Source: Rhodococcus rhodnii
GTDB lineage: Bacteria; Actinomycetota; Actinomycetes; Mycobacteriales; Pseudonocardiaceae
DNA: 64,000 nt
NCBI GenBank assembly: GCA_000720375.1
Contig: JOAA01000032.1
Coordinates: forward strand, 170,244-234,243
Direction of reading: 5' to 3'
Each line of letters begins with the position of its first letter. The first letter of the stretch is position 1. The notes beneath the pieces are model-generated. The model was not told the DNA's origin. It searched no databases and saw nothing but the letters and a program-made list of their open reading frames with translations. This document shows positions 44,529-53,410 of this stretch, piece by piece. The position numbers were made by a program, and so were the translations under genes.

Positions 44529-45484
44529 CGTTCCTATCAGCGGGCCGGCTGTGGTTGCTGGCCGCCGTCGCCGCTTTGCTCGTCGCCTACATCGTGGTGC
44601 AACGGCGGCGCAGCAAATACGCGGTGCGGTTCACCAACCTTCCGTTGCTCGACAAGGTGGCGCCCAAGAAACCCGGGTGGCGCAGGCACGTCCCTGCCGG
44701 GTTGTTCCTTGCCATGCTCGCGGTTCTGGTCGTCGGGTTCGCCCAGCCGACAGCCGCCGTCCAGGTGCCCAAGGAACGCGCGACCGTGGTCGTCGCGGTT
44801 GACGTGTCACGGTCAATGGGCGCCACGGATGTCGCGCCCGACCGGTTGGCCGCTGCCCGTGCGGCAGCGCACGAGTTCGTGAATCTGTTGCCCGGCGGGT
44901 TCAATGTCGGTCTCGTTGCCTTTGCCGGCAACGCTTCCGTGGTCGTCCCGCCGGTGACCGACCGGGCGGCGTTGCGGGACGGGATCGACCGGCTCACGTT
45001 GGGCTCGGCTGGGACGAACGGTACGGCGATCGGCGAGGCGATCACCGCGTCGCTGCAAGCCGTACGTTCGCTGGACGACTCGGCGGCGCAGGATCCGCCG
45101 CCTGCTCGCGCGGTGGTGCTTTCCGACGGTGCCAACACCACCGGCCGTGAGCCGGAGGACGCCGCTGCCGAGGCGGCACAGGCGAACATTCCTGTCGACA
45201 CCATCTCGGTCGGCACTGCCAACGGGTCTGTCGAGATCGGCGGCACCCAGCAGGCGGTTCCTGTTGACGGTGAGACGTTGCGCGCGGTGGCCGAGCAGAC
45301 CGGCGGGACGTATCACGAGGCCGCGACCGCGACCGAATTGCGTGACGTCTACGCCGACATCGGTTCCTCGGTCGGCTACGACACCGAACAGCGCGACATC
45401 TCCAGCCGGTTCATCGGCATCGGGCTGCTGCTCGCCCTGGGCACGACCGCGGCGTCGATGTTCTGGTTCTCGCGGATCCCGTAG
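44525..45484 (+). CDS. Membrane VWA-domain protein (BatA-like)
   Basis: A 319-residue protein: two N-terminal membrane helices (about 5-25 and 58-78), a VWA domain with a full MIDAS (DVSRSMGATD, Thr in GTNGTAIGEA, Asp in VVLSDGANTTG) and a C-terminal helix (FIGIGLLLALGTTAASMFWFS). The metal site suggests that it binds a ligand protein. Part of the MoxR-DUF58-VWA set. Confidence 0.94.
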   Translation: MTFLSAGRLWLLAAVAALLVAYIVVQRRRSKYAVRFTNLPLLDKVAPKKPGWRRHVPAGLFLAMLAVLVVGFAQPTAAVQVPKERATVVVAVDVSRSMGATDVAPDRLAAARAAAHEFVNLLPGGFNVGLVAFAGNASVVVPPVTDRAALRDGIDRLTLGSAGTNGTAIGEAITASLQAVRSLDDSAAQDPPPARAVVLSDGANTTGREPEDAAAEAAQANIPVDTISVGTANGSVEIGGTQQAVPVDGETLRAVAEQTGGTYHEAATATELRDVYADIGSSVGYDTEQRDISSRFIGIGLLLALGTTAASMFWFSRIP

Positions 45485-45494
45485 GAGGCCAAGG

Positions 45495-46364
45495 ATGACC
45501 ACTAGCCACAATGGACTGGGCGAACCGCGAGGTCCCGATTTCCAGTCGGCCGCAGGACCGTACGCGGCGCCTCCGCCGGAGATCCCACCCGCACTGGCCG
45601 GGCCGAAGGCGCCCAGCCGGTGGGGCCGGATCGTGGGCGCGGGCGTGCTGATCGTGGCCGTGTCAGCGGGCACCGGCGGCCTTGCCGGGTGGTACGCGGG
45701 CGGCGCCGACGAGTCAGGCACGGCGACGGTGACACGCGCCGCGCCGGCTCCTGATGCGCCGCCCGGCAGCCTGGTGAGCGTGGCCGAGCAGGTCCGGGCG
45801 GGCGTGGTGTCCGTGCAGGCACCGCGCGGCGGCCGGACGGCGACCGGATCTGGATTCGTGATCGACGATCGGGCGCACATCATCACCAACAGCCACGTTG
45901 TCGCCGGGGCGTCGTCGGTGACCGTGACCGGTGCGGACGGCACGCGGCGCAATGCCACGGTCGTCGGCACCGATCCGAGCAACGACATCGCTGTGCTGCG
46001 TGTCGAACCGAGCCCGGGCCTGCACGCACTCGTGCTCGGCCGGTCAGCGGACGTCCGGGTCGGTGAACAGGTTCTCGCGATCGGTTCGCCACTCGGCCTC
46101 GCGGGCTCGGTGACGTCGGGCATCGTCAGCGCGGTCGACCGGCAGGCGCGCATCGGCGGCAGCCAGCAGTCCGCCGTGCAGACGGACGCGTCCATCAACC
46201 CGGGCAACTCCGGCGGGCCGCTTGTCAACTCGCGTGGCGAGGTGATCGGCGTGAACACCGCGATCGCCACGTTCGAGGGCGGCGGGTCGATCGGAGTCGG
46301 GTTCGCCATCCCGATCGACCGGGCCGCGAGTGTGGCCGAACGCATCATCTCGAACAGCAGGTGA
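45495..46364 (+). CDS. HtrA/DegP-like membrane serine protease without PDZ
   Basis: A 289-residue S1C protease. Cytosolic Pro-rich N-terminus, one membrane helix (about 48-68, GRIVGAGVLIVAVSAGTGGLAGWYAGG), then the trypsin-like domain with His in ITNSHVVAG, Asp in SNDIAVLRV and Ser in NPGNSGGPLV. The usual C-terminal PDZ is absent. ATG after AGGAGGCCAAGG, 10 nt after the VWA gene. Likely degrades or processes envelope proteins together with the MoxR set and the two-component system. Confidence 0.93.
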   Translation: MTTSHNGLGEPRGPDFQSAAGPYAAPPPEIPPALAGPKAPSRWGRIVGAGVLIVAVSAGTGGLAGWYAGGADESGTATVTRAAPAPDAPPGSLVSVAEQVRAGVVSVQAPRGGRTATGSGFVIDDRAHIITNSHVVAGASSVTVTGADGTRRNATVVGTDPSNDIAVLRVEPSPGLHALVLGRSADVRVGEQVLAIGSPLGLAGSVTSGIVSAVDRQARIGGSQQSAVQTDASINPGNSGGPLVNSRGEVIGVNTAIATFEGGGSIGVGFAIPIDRAASVAERIISNSR

Positions 46365-46372
46365 GTTGATCC

Positions 46373-47056
46373 ATGCGATTGCTGCTCGTCGAGGATGAGG
46401 AAGATCTCGCTGAGGCCGTGCAGATCGGACTTCGGCGGGCCGGGTACGCGGTGGACCACGCGACAACCGTGGCCACCGCGTACGAACGGCTGACGGTCAA
46501 CGAGTACGACATGTTGCTGTTGGACCTGATGCTGCCCGACGGTGACGGTTTCGAGGTGTGCAAGGCGATCCGCGACGGCTCGATGCCCGTCGTCGGCGGC
46601 CGTGACCTGCGAGTGCTGATGCTCACCGCGCGCGGCGGGTTGCCCGACCGAGTCCGCGGCCTTGACGAAGGCGCGGACGACTACTTGGTGAAGCCGTTCG
46701 CGCTGGACGAGTTGCTCGCCAGGGTCCGTGCCGTGCTGCGACGGGAAACCCGTGGCAGCACAGCGGTTTTGACCCATGGCCAGCTTCGCGTGGACACCGC
46801 CAAGCACGAGGTCTGGTACGGCGAACGCAAGATCGTCATCTCACCCAAGGAGTTCGCCGTCCTTGAGTACCTGATGACAAGGCCAGGGCACGTGGTGTCC
46901 ACAGAGGACCTGCTGGAACACGTGTGGGACGAGAACATCGACCCCTTCACGCAGACCGTGCGGGTGACCGTGGGGACGTTGCGGCGCAAGCTCGGCGTCG
47001 AGCCACCGATGATCGAAACCGTGGTGGGCAAGGGATATCGCCTGAAGGAGGTGTGA
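46373..47056 (+). CDS. OmpR-family response regulator
   Basis: A 227-residue regulator: receiver (RLLLVEDEEDLA, phosphoacceptor in LLLDLMLPDGDGF, Lys in YLVKPFAL) and winged-helix output (SPKEFAVLEYLMTRPGHVVSTEDLLEHVW...VRVTVGTLRRKLG). It follows the protease by 8 nt and overlaps the kinase gene by 1 nt. Likely reads envelope stress and controls this operon or related genes (inference). Confidence 0.95.
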   Translation: MRLLLVEDEEDLAEAVQIGLRRAGYAVDHATTVATAYERLTVNEYDMLLLDLMLPDGDGFEVCKAIRDGSMPVVGGRDLRVLMLTARGGLPDRVRGLDEGADDYLVKPFALDELLARVRAVLRRETRGSTAVLTHGQLRVDTAKHEVWYGERKIVISPKEFAVLEYLMTRPGHVVSTEDLLEHVWDENIDPFTQTVRVTVGTLRRKLGVEPPMIETVVGKGYRLKEV

Positions 47057-48246
47057 TGCGGTTCGTGCGCTCGATCCGGTTCCGGCTGACGGTGTTGTAC
47101 TCGATACTGCTGTTCGTACTCGCCGGCGGCGGACTGCTGGTCACATACATCGCGGTCGAGCGCACAACCGATCCCCAGGCGATCACCAAGCGATACGAGG
47201 CCGAGCTGATCAAGAGGAGGGCCGACGGCACCGAAATCCCGCTCGGCACCATGGAAGTGGCGTCAGTACAGGAGATCGAATCCGAGATCACGCTGCGGAC
47301 ACTGAACGCGATGCGGACGTACTCCGGATACGCACTCGGCGGCTTGTTCGTCGCGAGCCTGGGCATCGGCTGGATCCTGTCCGGCCGCGCCCTCCGCCCA
47401 GCCCGCTCGATCGCCCGCGCCGCACAGGACATTCAGGCGACAGACCTGTCACGACGAATCAATCTCGGTGGCACCAAAGACGAACTGCGGGAGCTGGCCG
47501 ACACCATCGACGCGATGCTCGACCGTCTCGACGGCGCGTTCCGTGCACAACGCCAGCTCATCGACGACGCGTCGCACGAGTTGCGCACGCCGTTGGCCGT
47601 GATCCGCGCGCACCTGGACGCGTCGTTGAAGTCCACACAGGCCAGTCCGGCCGAGCAGACCAGAGCGGTCGAGGTGATCGACCGAGCCACGTCGCGAATG
47701 TCCCGCCTGGTCGAGGACCTGCTCGCCACCGCCCGGCGTGACGCGGGATCGCTCGCCGACGCCGACGTGGATCTCGGTGCGATCGCGTTCGAGGCAGGGG
47801 AGGAGTTCGCGGTGCTCGCGGCTGAAAAGCAGCTCCGCCTGGACTACCGGGTGCAGCCGTCGCTGTCGATGATCGGGGATCACGACGGGTTGCGGCGCGC
47901 GGTCGGGAATCTGCTGTCGAATGCGATCCGGCTGTCTCCTGCGGGGGCGCCCATCACTATCGGTGCCGGGCATTCTTCTTCGTGGCTGTGGATCGCCGTG
48001 GCGGACAATGGCCCGGGTATCGCGGGAGAGGACCAGAGCCGGGTTTTCGACCGGTTTTGGCGTGGGCCGCAGAACGGCGATGGGCGCACCGGGCTCGGGT
48101 TGGCGATCGTTCGTCAGATCGTGGAGTCGCATGGTGGTCGCGTAGCAGTGTTTTCGAGGCTCGGCAGGGGAAGCACGTTCGTGCTGTGGTTCGTTGTGCC
48201 GGGGGCGGCTCCGGACTCCGGCCCACCGACATCCAACCCGCTCTGA
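47056..48246 (+). CDS. Sensor histidine kinase (HisKA type)
   Basis: A 396-residue kinase: two membrane helices (about 12-34 and 95-118) around a 60-residue outer loop, HAMP (GRALRPARSIARAAQDIQATDLSRRI), the H-box DDASHELRTPLAVI, and HATPase boxes NLLSNAIRLSPAG, DNGPGIAGED, GRTGLGLAIVRQI. ATG after AAGGAGGTG, 1-nt overlap with the regulator. The two form one system. Confidence 0.95.
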   Translation: MRFVRSIRFRLTVLYSILLFVLAGGGLLVTYIAVERTTDPQAITKRYEAELIKRRADGTEIPLGTMEVASVQEIESEITLRTLNAMRTYSGYALGGLFVASLGIGWILSGRALRPARSIARAAQDIQATDLSRRINLGGTKDELRELADTIDAMLDRLDGAFRAQRQLIDDASHELRTPLAVIRAHLDASLKSTQASPAEQTRAVEVIDRATSRMSRLVEDLLATARRDAGSLADADVDLGAIAFEAGEEFAVLAAEKQLRLDYRVQPSLSMIGDHDGLRRAVGNLLSNAIRLSPAGAPITIGAGHSSSWLWIAVADNGPGIAGEDQSRVFDRFWRGPQNGDGRTGLGLAIVRQIVESHGGRVAVFSRLGRGSTFVLWFVVPGAAPDSGPPTSNPL

Positions 48247-48292
48247 CGCAGATCTGCCCGCGCCTGCACAGCCACTCTGTTTGAATGCCCCG

Positions 48293-48901
48293 GTGACCAT
48301 CGCAGTCGGTGTCTTCGAGCTGTTCACGTACGCGATCCCGGGCTCGCTCTACGTCGCCCTCTTCACCTTCATCGCAGCCCGCGCCCACTGGATCGACCTG
48401 GCCGCTGTGCTCCGGTCACCTTCATTCCTGCTGGTCATCGCAGTCGTGCTGCTGAGCTACCTGCTCGGCTACCTCGCCTATCCGCTCGGCCTGCTCGCGC
48501 ACAAGATCCTCCCGGAGCGCCGCAACCATGCAGCCATCGAGGAATTCCTTCGCCGCAACCCGTCCGCCAAGGACCGCCCGTTCGTCCAAGCCGACCCATT
48601 CCTGCTCCTGGCCGCCATTCAGTTGCAGGATGTGGAAGTCGGCGCGGACGCCTCCCGAGTACGTGCCACCGGACTGATGCTGCGCAACTGCGCGCCGCCT
48701 GCCTTTCTCGGTGCTGTCGCGGCGATCGTGGAGTTGTTCGTCGGTCGAAGCCCGGTTTTCGCCATCACGTGCGCGGTTCTGTTCACGGTCGCCTCGATCG
48801 GTTTGGTCGTCCAAGGGCGGAGGCTGACTTACTGGGCACGGCTGCGCACTCTTGAGATCGCGTTCTGGATTCCGGAGATCGACGACAAGTTCCGTCCGTA
48901 A
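48293..48901 (+). CDS. Integral membrane protein, unknown
   Basis: A 202-residue protein with two N-terminal hydrophobic helices (about 8-30 and 42-65, FLLVIAVVLLSYLLGYLAYPLGLL), a soluble segment with RRNPSAKDRPFVQADPF, and two more helices (about 125-175). No known domain. The GTG at 48293 is used; no ribosome site, possibly leaderless. It does not look linked to the kinase operon upstream by overlap. Confidence 0.7.
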   Translation: MTIAVGVFELFTYAIPGSLYVALFTFIAARAHWIDLAAVLRSPSFLLVIAVVLLSYLLGYLAYPLGLLAHKILPERRNHAAIEEFLRRNPSAKDRPFVQADPFLLLAAIQLQDVEVGADASRVRATGLMLRNCAPPAFLGAVAAIVELFVGRSPVFAITCAVLFTVASIGLVVQGRRLTYWARLRTLEIAFWIPEIDDKFRP

Positions 48902-48910
48902 CATGGGGTT

Positions 48911-49390
48911 ATGACCGAACGCAAGCCGTCCGACATCTCCTTCGAGACGTGGGTCGACCGGCAGGTCAGGATGGCTCGGGAACGCGGCGACTTCGACGAC
49001 CTGCCCGGCACTGGGAAACCGCTGCCCGGCGCCGGGAAATCCGTGGAGGAAGACTGGTGGCTGAAGAGCTACCTGAATCGGGAGGGCCTGACCGCCGACA
49101 CCTTGCTGCCGACGCCTTTGCGGCTGCGCAAGCAAATCGAGCGGCTCCCGGAAACCGTTCGTGAGCTGAGGTCCGAACGCGAGGTCCGCGAACTGGTCGC
49201 CGACCTCAACACCGAAATCGTCGAGTGGTTACGGGCACCGTCCGGCCCGTTCATCCTTCGCGTCGGCCGGGTGGACGCCGAAGAAGTGGTGGCGCAATGG
49301 CGGGCGAGCCGCCCGAAACCGCCGCCCGCGCCACCGGCTGAGCCGGCTCGGTCATGGTGGCGATGGCCTCGGCGCGACCGGAAACCCTGA
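48911..49390 (+). CDS. DUF1992 (DnaJC28-like conserved region) protein
   Basis: A 159-residue protein with the DUF1992 signature: FETWVDRQVRMARERGDFDDLPGTGKPLP, EEDWWLKSYLNREGL, TPLRLRKQIERLPETVRELRSE. No J domain. Function unknown, cytosolic. Its last 140 nt overlap the convergent LuxR-type gene, an unusually long overlap. Confidence 0.9.
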   Translation: MTERKPSDISFETWVDRQVRMARERGDFDDLPGTGKPLPGAGKSVEEDWWLKSYLNREGLTADTLLPTPLRLRKQIERLPETVRELRSEREVRELVADLNTEIVEWLRAPSGPFILRVGRVDAEEVVAQWRASRPKPPPAPPAEPARSWWRWPRRDRKP

Positions 49391-49931
49391 GTTTGGCGTA
49401 GATGCACGACAGGTTGTTGCGGACGGTCTTGGGCGCGACGTGCAGTTCGCGTGCGATCGCCCCAGTGGAGAGTCCGGCCCGCAGCATTCGCATGATCTGG
49501 TGTTCTCTGGCCGTCAGCTCGTCCGTGCCGGTCAGCAATGCGCCGATCCGTGCGGCGATCCCGGCGCCGAAAATCACCTCACCCGCGGCCATGCCACGGA
49601 TCGCGGGCACGATGCTCGCTTTTTCGGTGCCTTTGACCAGGTAGCCGCGAGCGCCTGCCTGCACGGCCGTGCGGATCGACGTGTCGTCGTCAAGCGTGGA
49701 CACCACCAGCACCGCGGTGTCGGGCGCGGCGCGCACGACGTCTCGGATCGTGTTCATTCCGGCGTCGTGGGGATCGAGAACGAGCACGTCGGGGCGGTGC
49801 TGCAGGACCGCGCTGAGCGCCTGCGGGCCGGTCACCGCGTTGCCGACGACGGTAATGCCGTCCATTGTGGACACTATTGGGCTCCGGTCGGCGACGACCA
49901 CCGTCACGGGAGGTAATCGGTCGCCGGTCAT
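49251..49931 (-). CDS. LuxR-type regulator with reduced receiver domain
   Basis: A 226-residue regulator. The receiver-like part keeps the phosphoacceptor (VLVLDPHDAG), Ser/Thr (VVSTLDDD) and Lys (GYLVKGTE), but the acidic pair is only AD (VVVADRSPIV) and about nine residues of helix 1 are missing. The LuxR helix-turn-helix is intact (LTAREHQIMRMLRAGLSTGAIARELHVA...). A Pro/Arg-rich tail overlaps the DUF1992 gene. Start ATG 49931 or 49955. No kinase adjacent, so it may not be phosphorylated. Confidence 0.82.
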   Translation of the reverse strand: MTGDRLPPVTVVVADRSPIVSTMDGITVVGNAVTGPQALSAVLQHRPDVLVLDPHDAGMNTIRDVVRAAPDTAVLVVSTLDDDTSIRTAVQAGARGYLVKGTEKASIVPAIRGMAAGEVIFGAGIAARIGALLTGTDELTAREHQIMRMLRAGLSTGAIARELHVAPKTVRNNLSCIYAKLRVSGRAEAIATMTEPAQPVARAAVSGGSPAIAPPLLRRPPGRREG

Positions 49932-50049
49932 GTCCGGAATTCTCGCCCGGCCCATTGCAGTTTCTTTGCACCGCATGATCGGCGCGCATTGTGGCTGCTG
50001 AGTGGTCACGGCGACTATTCGGAGCCGCGGCCACCCCTGGAGTGCTCGG

Positions 50050-50676
50050 TCACCCGAATGCCGGGTTCGGCGCCGGCCGCAGCGCGCCGACCAGCCTGCC
50101 GATCATGGCCAGGTATTCGGCTTTCAGCTGCGGTTTCGCCGATTCCGCCGCGTCGGCCAATGTCATGCCCGCCGCCGTGAGCATGCCGAAGACCAGCCGG
50201 GTGGTGGTCTCCAACGGCTGCCGTTCCAACTGGCCCGAGTCCATCAGGTCGCTGAGCAACTGCTGGATGAAGCCGTACGCCAGGGTTTCCTCCGCCGCGA
50301 GCCATTGCGGCCAGCCGAGCGCGATCGGGCCTTCCTGCCAGACGAGCTTGCCGTAGACCGGATCACAGCAGCGCTCCAGGAACACGTCGAGTGCGTGGAA
50401 GGCCGCCTCCCACGGGTCGTCCGCGGCTTCGGCCGCCGCGGCGGACTCGCGCAGTGCGTCGTGTTCCAGCTTTTCGAAGACCGCCTCGAACAGTGCGGTC
50501 TTGTTGGCGAAGTGGTGATAGATCGCGCCGCGGGTGGCCTGGATGTCGGCGGCGATGTCCTCGAGCGCCGTCTTGGCGAAACCCTGTTCGGCGAACCTGC
50601 GGGTCGCCGCGGCCAGCAGTGCCGCCCTGGTGGCCTGTGAGTACTGCTCGCGCCTGCTGGCGGCAACTCTGGACAT
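50050..50676 (-). CDS. TetR family repressor
   Basis: A 208-residue TetR regulator with helix-turn-helix TALEDIAADIQATRGAIYHHF and a TetR_C domain (FERCCDPVYGKLVWQEGPIAL-like region). Start ATG 50676; minus-strand TATGCT (50688-50683) ends 6 nt before it, so the mRNA is probably leaderless. A longer start would cover the dyad at 50691-50707. Divergent to a P450 it likely represses. Confidence 0.88.
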   Translation of the reverse strand: MSRVAASRREQYSQATRAALLAAATRRFAEQGFAKTALEDIAADIQATRGAIYHHFANKTALFEAVFEKLEHDALRESAAAAEAADDPWEAAFHALDVFLERCCDPVYGKLVWQEGPIALGWPQWLAAEETLAYGFIQQLLSDLMDSGQLERQPLETTTRLVFGMLTAAGMTLADAAESAKPQLKAEYLAMIGRLVGALRPAPNPAFG

Positions 50677-50690
50677 GCGCAAAGCATAAG

Positions 50691-50707
50691 ACATACGCTG
50701 TGTATGT
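50691..50707. promoter_or_regulatory. Operator between tetR and P450 (ACATAC-N5-GTATGT)
   Basis: A perfect 6-nt-arm dyad centred in the 59-nt gap between the divergent start codons, next to the -10 of the tetR gene. The position and TetR-like size suggest binding by the adjacent repressor. Confidence 0.7.
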
Positions 50708-50735
50708 GACCGACACGATGTAGGTGGGAGGGCTT

Positions 50736-51968
50736 ATGTCCGAACCGGAAAGGGTGTGGTTCAACCCGTTCTTACCTGGGTTTTTCGACGATCCATACCC
50801 GCATTACAAGCAGCTGGCCACCGAACACCCAGTGCAAGATCACCCGTTGGGCTTCTGGTTTTTGACCCGGTACGACGACGTACTGGCCCTGCTGCGAGCA
50901 GGTCAGTCGGTCGAGGTACGGAACATGTCCGACGGACCGGTGCAGCAGCAGGTGGACACGCTCGGCGAAGGTGACAACGCGGGCGTGCTGATCGCGTCGA
51001 TGCTCGACCGCGACCCGCCCGACCACACCAGGCTGCGCGCGCTGGTCACGAAGGTGTTCACGCGACGTGCGATCGCCGCACTGGAGCCCCAGATCACCGC
51101 GCTGGTCGACAGCGCGCTCGACGAAATGGCCGAACGGGGGAGTTCCGACCTCGTCGAGCAGTTGGCGTTCCCGCTGCCGTTCGCGGTGATCTCGACGATG
51201 CTGGGCCTGCCGCCGGTCGACAACGCCCGGATCCGTGACCTGTCAGGCACTTTGGTCCGGTCGCTCGAAGTGGTCACCGATGACGAGACCGCGCGGGCGA
51301 TCATGGCGGCCAACATCGAGTTGCAGGCGCTGACCAGGGACCTGATCGCGTGGAAACGGGCCAACCCGGCCGACGACCTGCTGACCGCGTTGATCACGGC
51401 CGAGCACGAAGGCCAGGTCCTCAACGAGGACGAGCTGGTCTCACAGGTGATCCTGTTGTTCGTGGCGGGGCACGAGACGACCGTGAACCTGATCGCCAAC
51501 GGCACTTTGGCTCTGCTGCGCAATCCTGATCAGCTCGCGGTGCTCGGGGAGCGGCCGGACCTGACGGCCAACGCGGTGGAGGAGTTCCTGCGCTACGACT
51601 CTCCGGTGCAGCAGACCAGAAGGATCACGATCTCGCCGTACGAAGTCGGCGGCTTCGAGATCCCGCCGGGTGCGTTCGTGGTCGCGTGTCTGGCCGCGGC
51701 CAACCGGGACGAGGCTGTGTTCGGCGCCGACGCGGACAAGCTACGGCTGGACCGCACGCAAGCCCGGCACCACCTGTCGTTCGGCGGCGGGCCGCACCAC
51801 TGCCTGGGGGCGGCGCTGGCCAGGCTCGAGGGTCAGATCGCGATCGGCCGTATGGTGCAACGGTTCCCGGAACTGACGCTCGACGGTGAGATCGAGTGGA
51901 ACAACCGGATCAACCTGCGCGGCCTGGACAAGCTGCCGGTCAAGGTGCACGCCACCTTGCACGGCTGA
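50736..51968 (+). CDS. Cytochrome P450
   Basis: A 410-residue P450: I-helix LLFVAGHETTVNLIA, ExxR in EEFLRYD, heme loop LSFGGGPHHCLGAALARLEG. ATG 50736 follows GGGAGG. No ferredoxin partner nearby. Divergent to a TetR gene; its end overlaps the convergent MFS gene by 29 nt. Substrate unknown; perhaps a xenobiotic or lipid-like compound, with the MFS exporter as a partner. Confidence 0.92.
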   Translation: MSEPERVWFNPFLPGFFDDPYPHYKQLATEHPVQDHPLGFWFLTRYDDVLALLRAGQSVEVRNMSDGPVQQQVDTLGEGDNAGVLIASMLDRDPPDHTRLRALVTKVFTRRAIAALEPQITALVDSALDEMAERGSSDLVEQLAFPLPFAVISTMLGLPPVDNARIRDLSGTLVRSLEVVTDDETARAIMAANIELQALTRDLIAWKRANPADDLLTALITAEHEGQVLNEDELVSQVILLFVAGHETTVNLIANGTLALLRNPDQLAVLGERPDLTANAVEEFLRYDSPVQQTRRITISPYEVGGFEIPPGAFVVACLAAANRDEAVFGADADKLRLDRTQARHHLSFGGGPHHCLGAALARLEGQIAIGRMVQRFPELTLDGEIEWNNRINLRGLDKLPVKVHATLHG

Positions 51969-53079
51969 CACTGGCGAACAGTCCCAAGGGGACAGTGAGG
52001 GCAGCGGCGATGAAGAAGATCGTGCCGTACGCGCCTGCCTCGACCAGTCCAGCGACCGCGGCGGCGGCAACGGCGCTGCCCGCGAACAACGCGGTGGCGA
52101 ACAGGGAGATCATGGTGGCGCGCGCGTCCGGCACCACCTCGGTCGCCCAAGTCTGAATCGACGAGTGCATCGCGGTCCACGCCAGTCCCAACAGGACGGC
52201 CGCGATGACCGTGATCCACGGCGTCTGGTCGATCGACAGCAACGCGCACGCGAGCACGCCCGCGCTCGCGCCGATGCCAATGAGCTTGGCCGGATGCCAC
52301 CGGCTGGCCAAGCTCACGACCACCCGCGTCATCAGAAACACCGCGATCCCGTACACCGCGGTGACCGCTCCGGCGATCGTCGGCGTGGCGCCGGATTGCT
52401 CGACAGCAGGGGGAAGCAACGTCAGAACACCAAGCAGCACAACGCCTTCGGTAAACGCCAGGAGCAGAACGAACACAGCGGCCTTGGTCCGTCCAACCGA
52501 CACGACCGCCTTGACAACGCTGCTGCCTTTGCGGGTCAGCGGCGGCTGCGGCAACTTGCGCAGCAGCACGAACAGAACGAGGGACGCGATCCCGGTGGCA
52601 ACGAAAGCGACGCGCCACGACAGAAGCTGGGCGATCAGGCCCGCACCGATCGACGCCAGCCCGATGCCCATGGCGGTGCCGACCATCAAGCGAGTGATCT
52701 CCGGCTGACGTTCCTTGGCCGGGACGGTGTCCCCGAGGTAGACCAGGCTCGCGGGGTACGCCGCGCCAAAGAAGCCACCGGCGAAGCCTCTGCTGATGGC
52801 GAGCCAGAGCGGATTGCCGACGAAAGCCGCGGCGATGGTCGAGACCGCCGCGGCGAGCATCGTCAGCCGCATGGTTCTGACCAGCCCCAACGCATCCGAT
52901 ACGGTGCCCCAGACCAACTGCATGAGCCCGTAGACCAGAAAGTAGACGCTGGCGGCGCGAACCACCTCGGACAGCGAAGCGCCCATATCGGTGGCGATGG
53001 AGATCAGCATCGGCGGCATGACGAACCGGTCGAGCGTGCTCACAAACGTTGTGAGCTGCAATAACCTGATCGCCCGCAT
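51940..53079 (-). CDS. MFS transporter
   Basis: A 379-residue major-facilitator protein with about 12 helices: LLQLTTFVSTLDRFVMPPMLISIA, YGLMQLVWGTVSDALGLVRTMR (motif A-like), RGFAGGFFGAAYPASLVYLGD. Drug/small-molecule exporter type; substrate unknown. A 12-bp palindrome GCAATCGATTGC (53100-53111) sits 20 nt upstream of its start. Confidence 0.9.
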   Translation of the reverse strand: MRAIRLLQLTTFVSTLDRFVMPPMLISIATDMGASLSEVVRAASVYFLVYGLMQLVWGTVSDALGLVRTMRLTMLAAAVSTIAAAFVGNPLWLAISRGFAGGFFGAAYPASLVYLGDTVPAKERQPEITRLMVGTAMGIGLASIGAGLIAQLLSWRVAFVATGIASLVLFVLLRKLPQPPLTRKGSSVVKAVVSVGRTKAAVFVLLLAFTEGVVLLGVLTLLPPAVEQSGATPTIAGAVTAVYGIAVFLMTRVVVSLASRWHPAKLIGIGASAGVLACALLSIDQTPWITVIAAVLLGLAWTAMHSSIQTWATEVVPDARATMISLFATALFAGSAVAAAAVAGLVEAGAYGTIFFIAAALTVPLGLFASVSRARWRAP

Positions 53080-53099
53080 AACCCGACGCTACTGTACGA

Positions 53100-53111
53100 G
53101 CAATCGATTGC
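53100..53111. promoter_or_regulatory. Palindrome GCAATCGATTGC upstream of the MFS gene
   Basis: A perfect 12-bp palindrome 20 nt before the MFS start codon on the minus strand; minus-strand TACAGT lies between as a possible -10. An operator is inferred from position. Confidence 0.4.
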
Positions 53112-53255
53112 AAGGGAGATCTACTTCACGCCCACGCCGCATCGAAAAGCCGACGATAGTTTCCTATGCTAACCGTTTGGGTCGAGGATGGCGAGCCGGT
53201 CCACGGCGCCGCCGTGGAGGTGCGGGCGCGGAGGTGCGGGCGCGGCCCAAAATGT

Positions 53256-53289
53256 AGCGCGCGGCCAACTGGCCAGCTGGCCGCGCGCT
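53256..53289. terminator. GC-rich hairpin
   Basis: AGCGCGCGGCCA (53256-53267) and TGGCCGCGCGCT (53278-53289) are perfect complements around a 10-nt loop. No U-tract. It may end transcripts entering this tract or be a relic. Confidence 0.5.
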
Positions 53290-53410
53290 CGCGGTCGAGC
53301 TCAAGAACCTCGGCCATCAGGTCGAAATCATCGCCGACGAAGAGGCCTTCGCTGGATACCAGCGATGTCACGCCCGCGCGGGGCATCGTCCGCGGTGGCC
53401 ACTGTCCTGC

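Noticed and set aside
44813..46807. Minus-strand open frame of about 664 codons
   Set aside because: Spans VWA, protease and regulator genes on the other strand; no domain in it.
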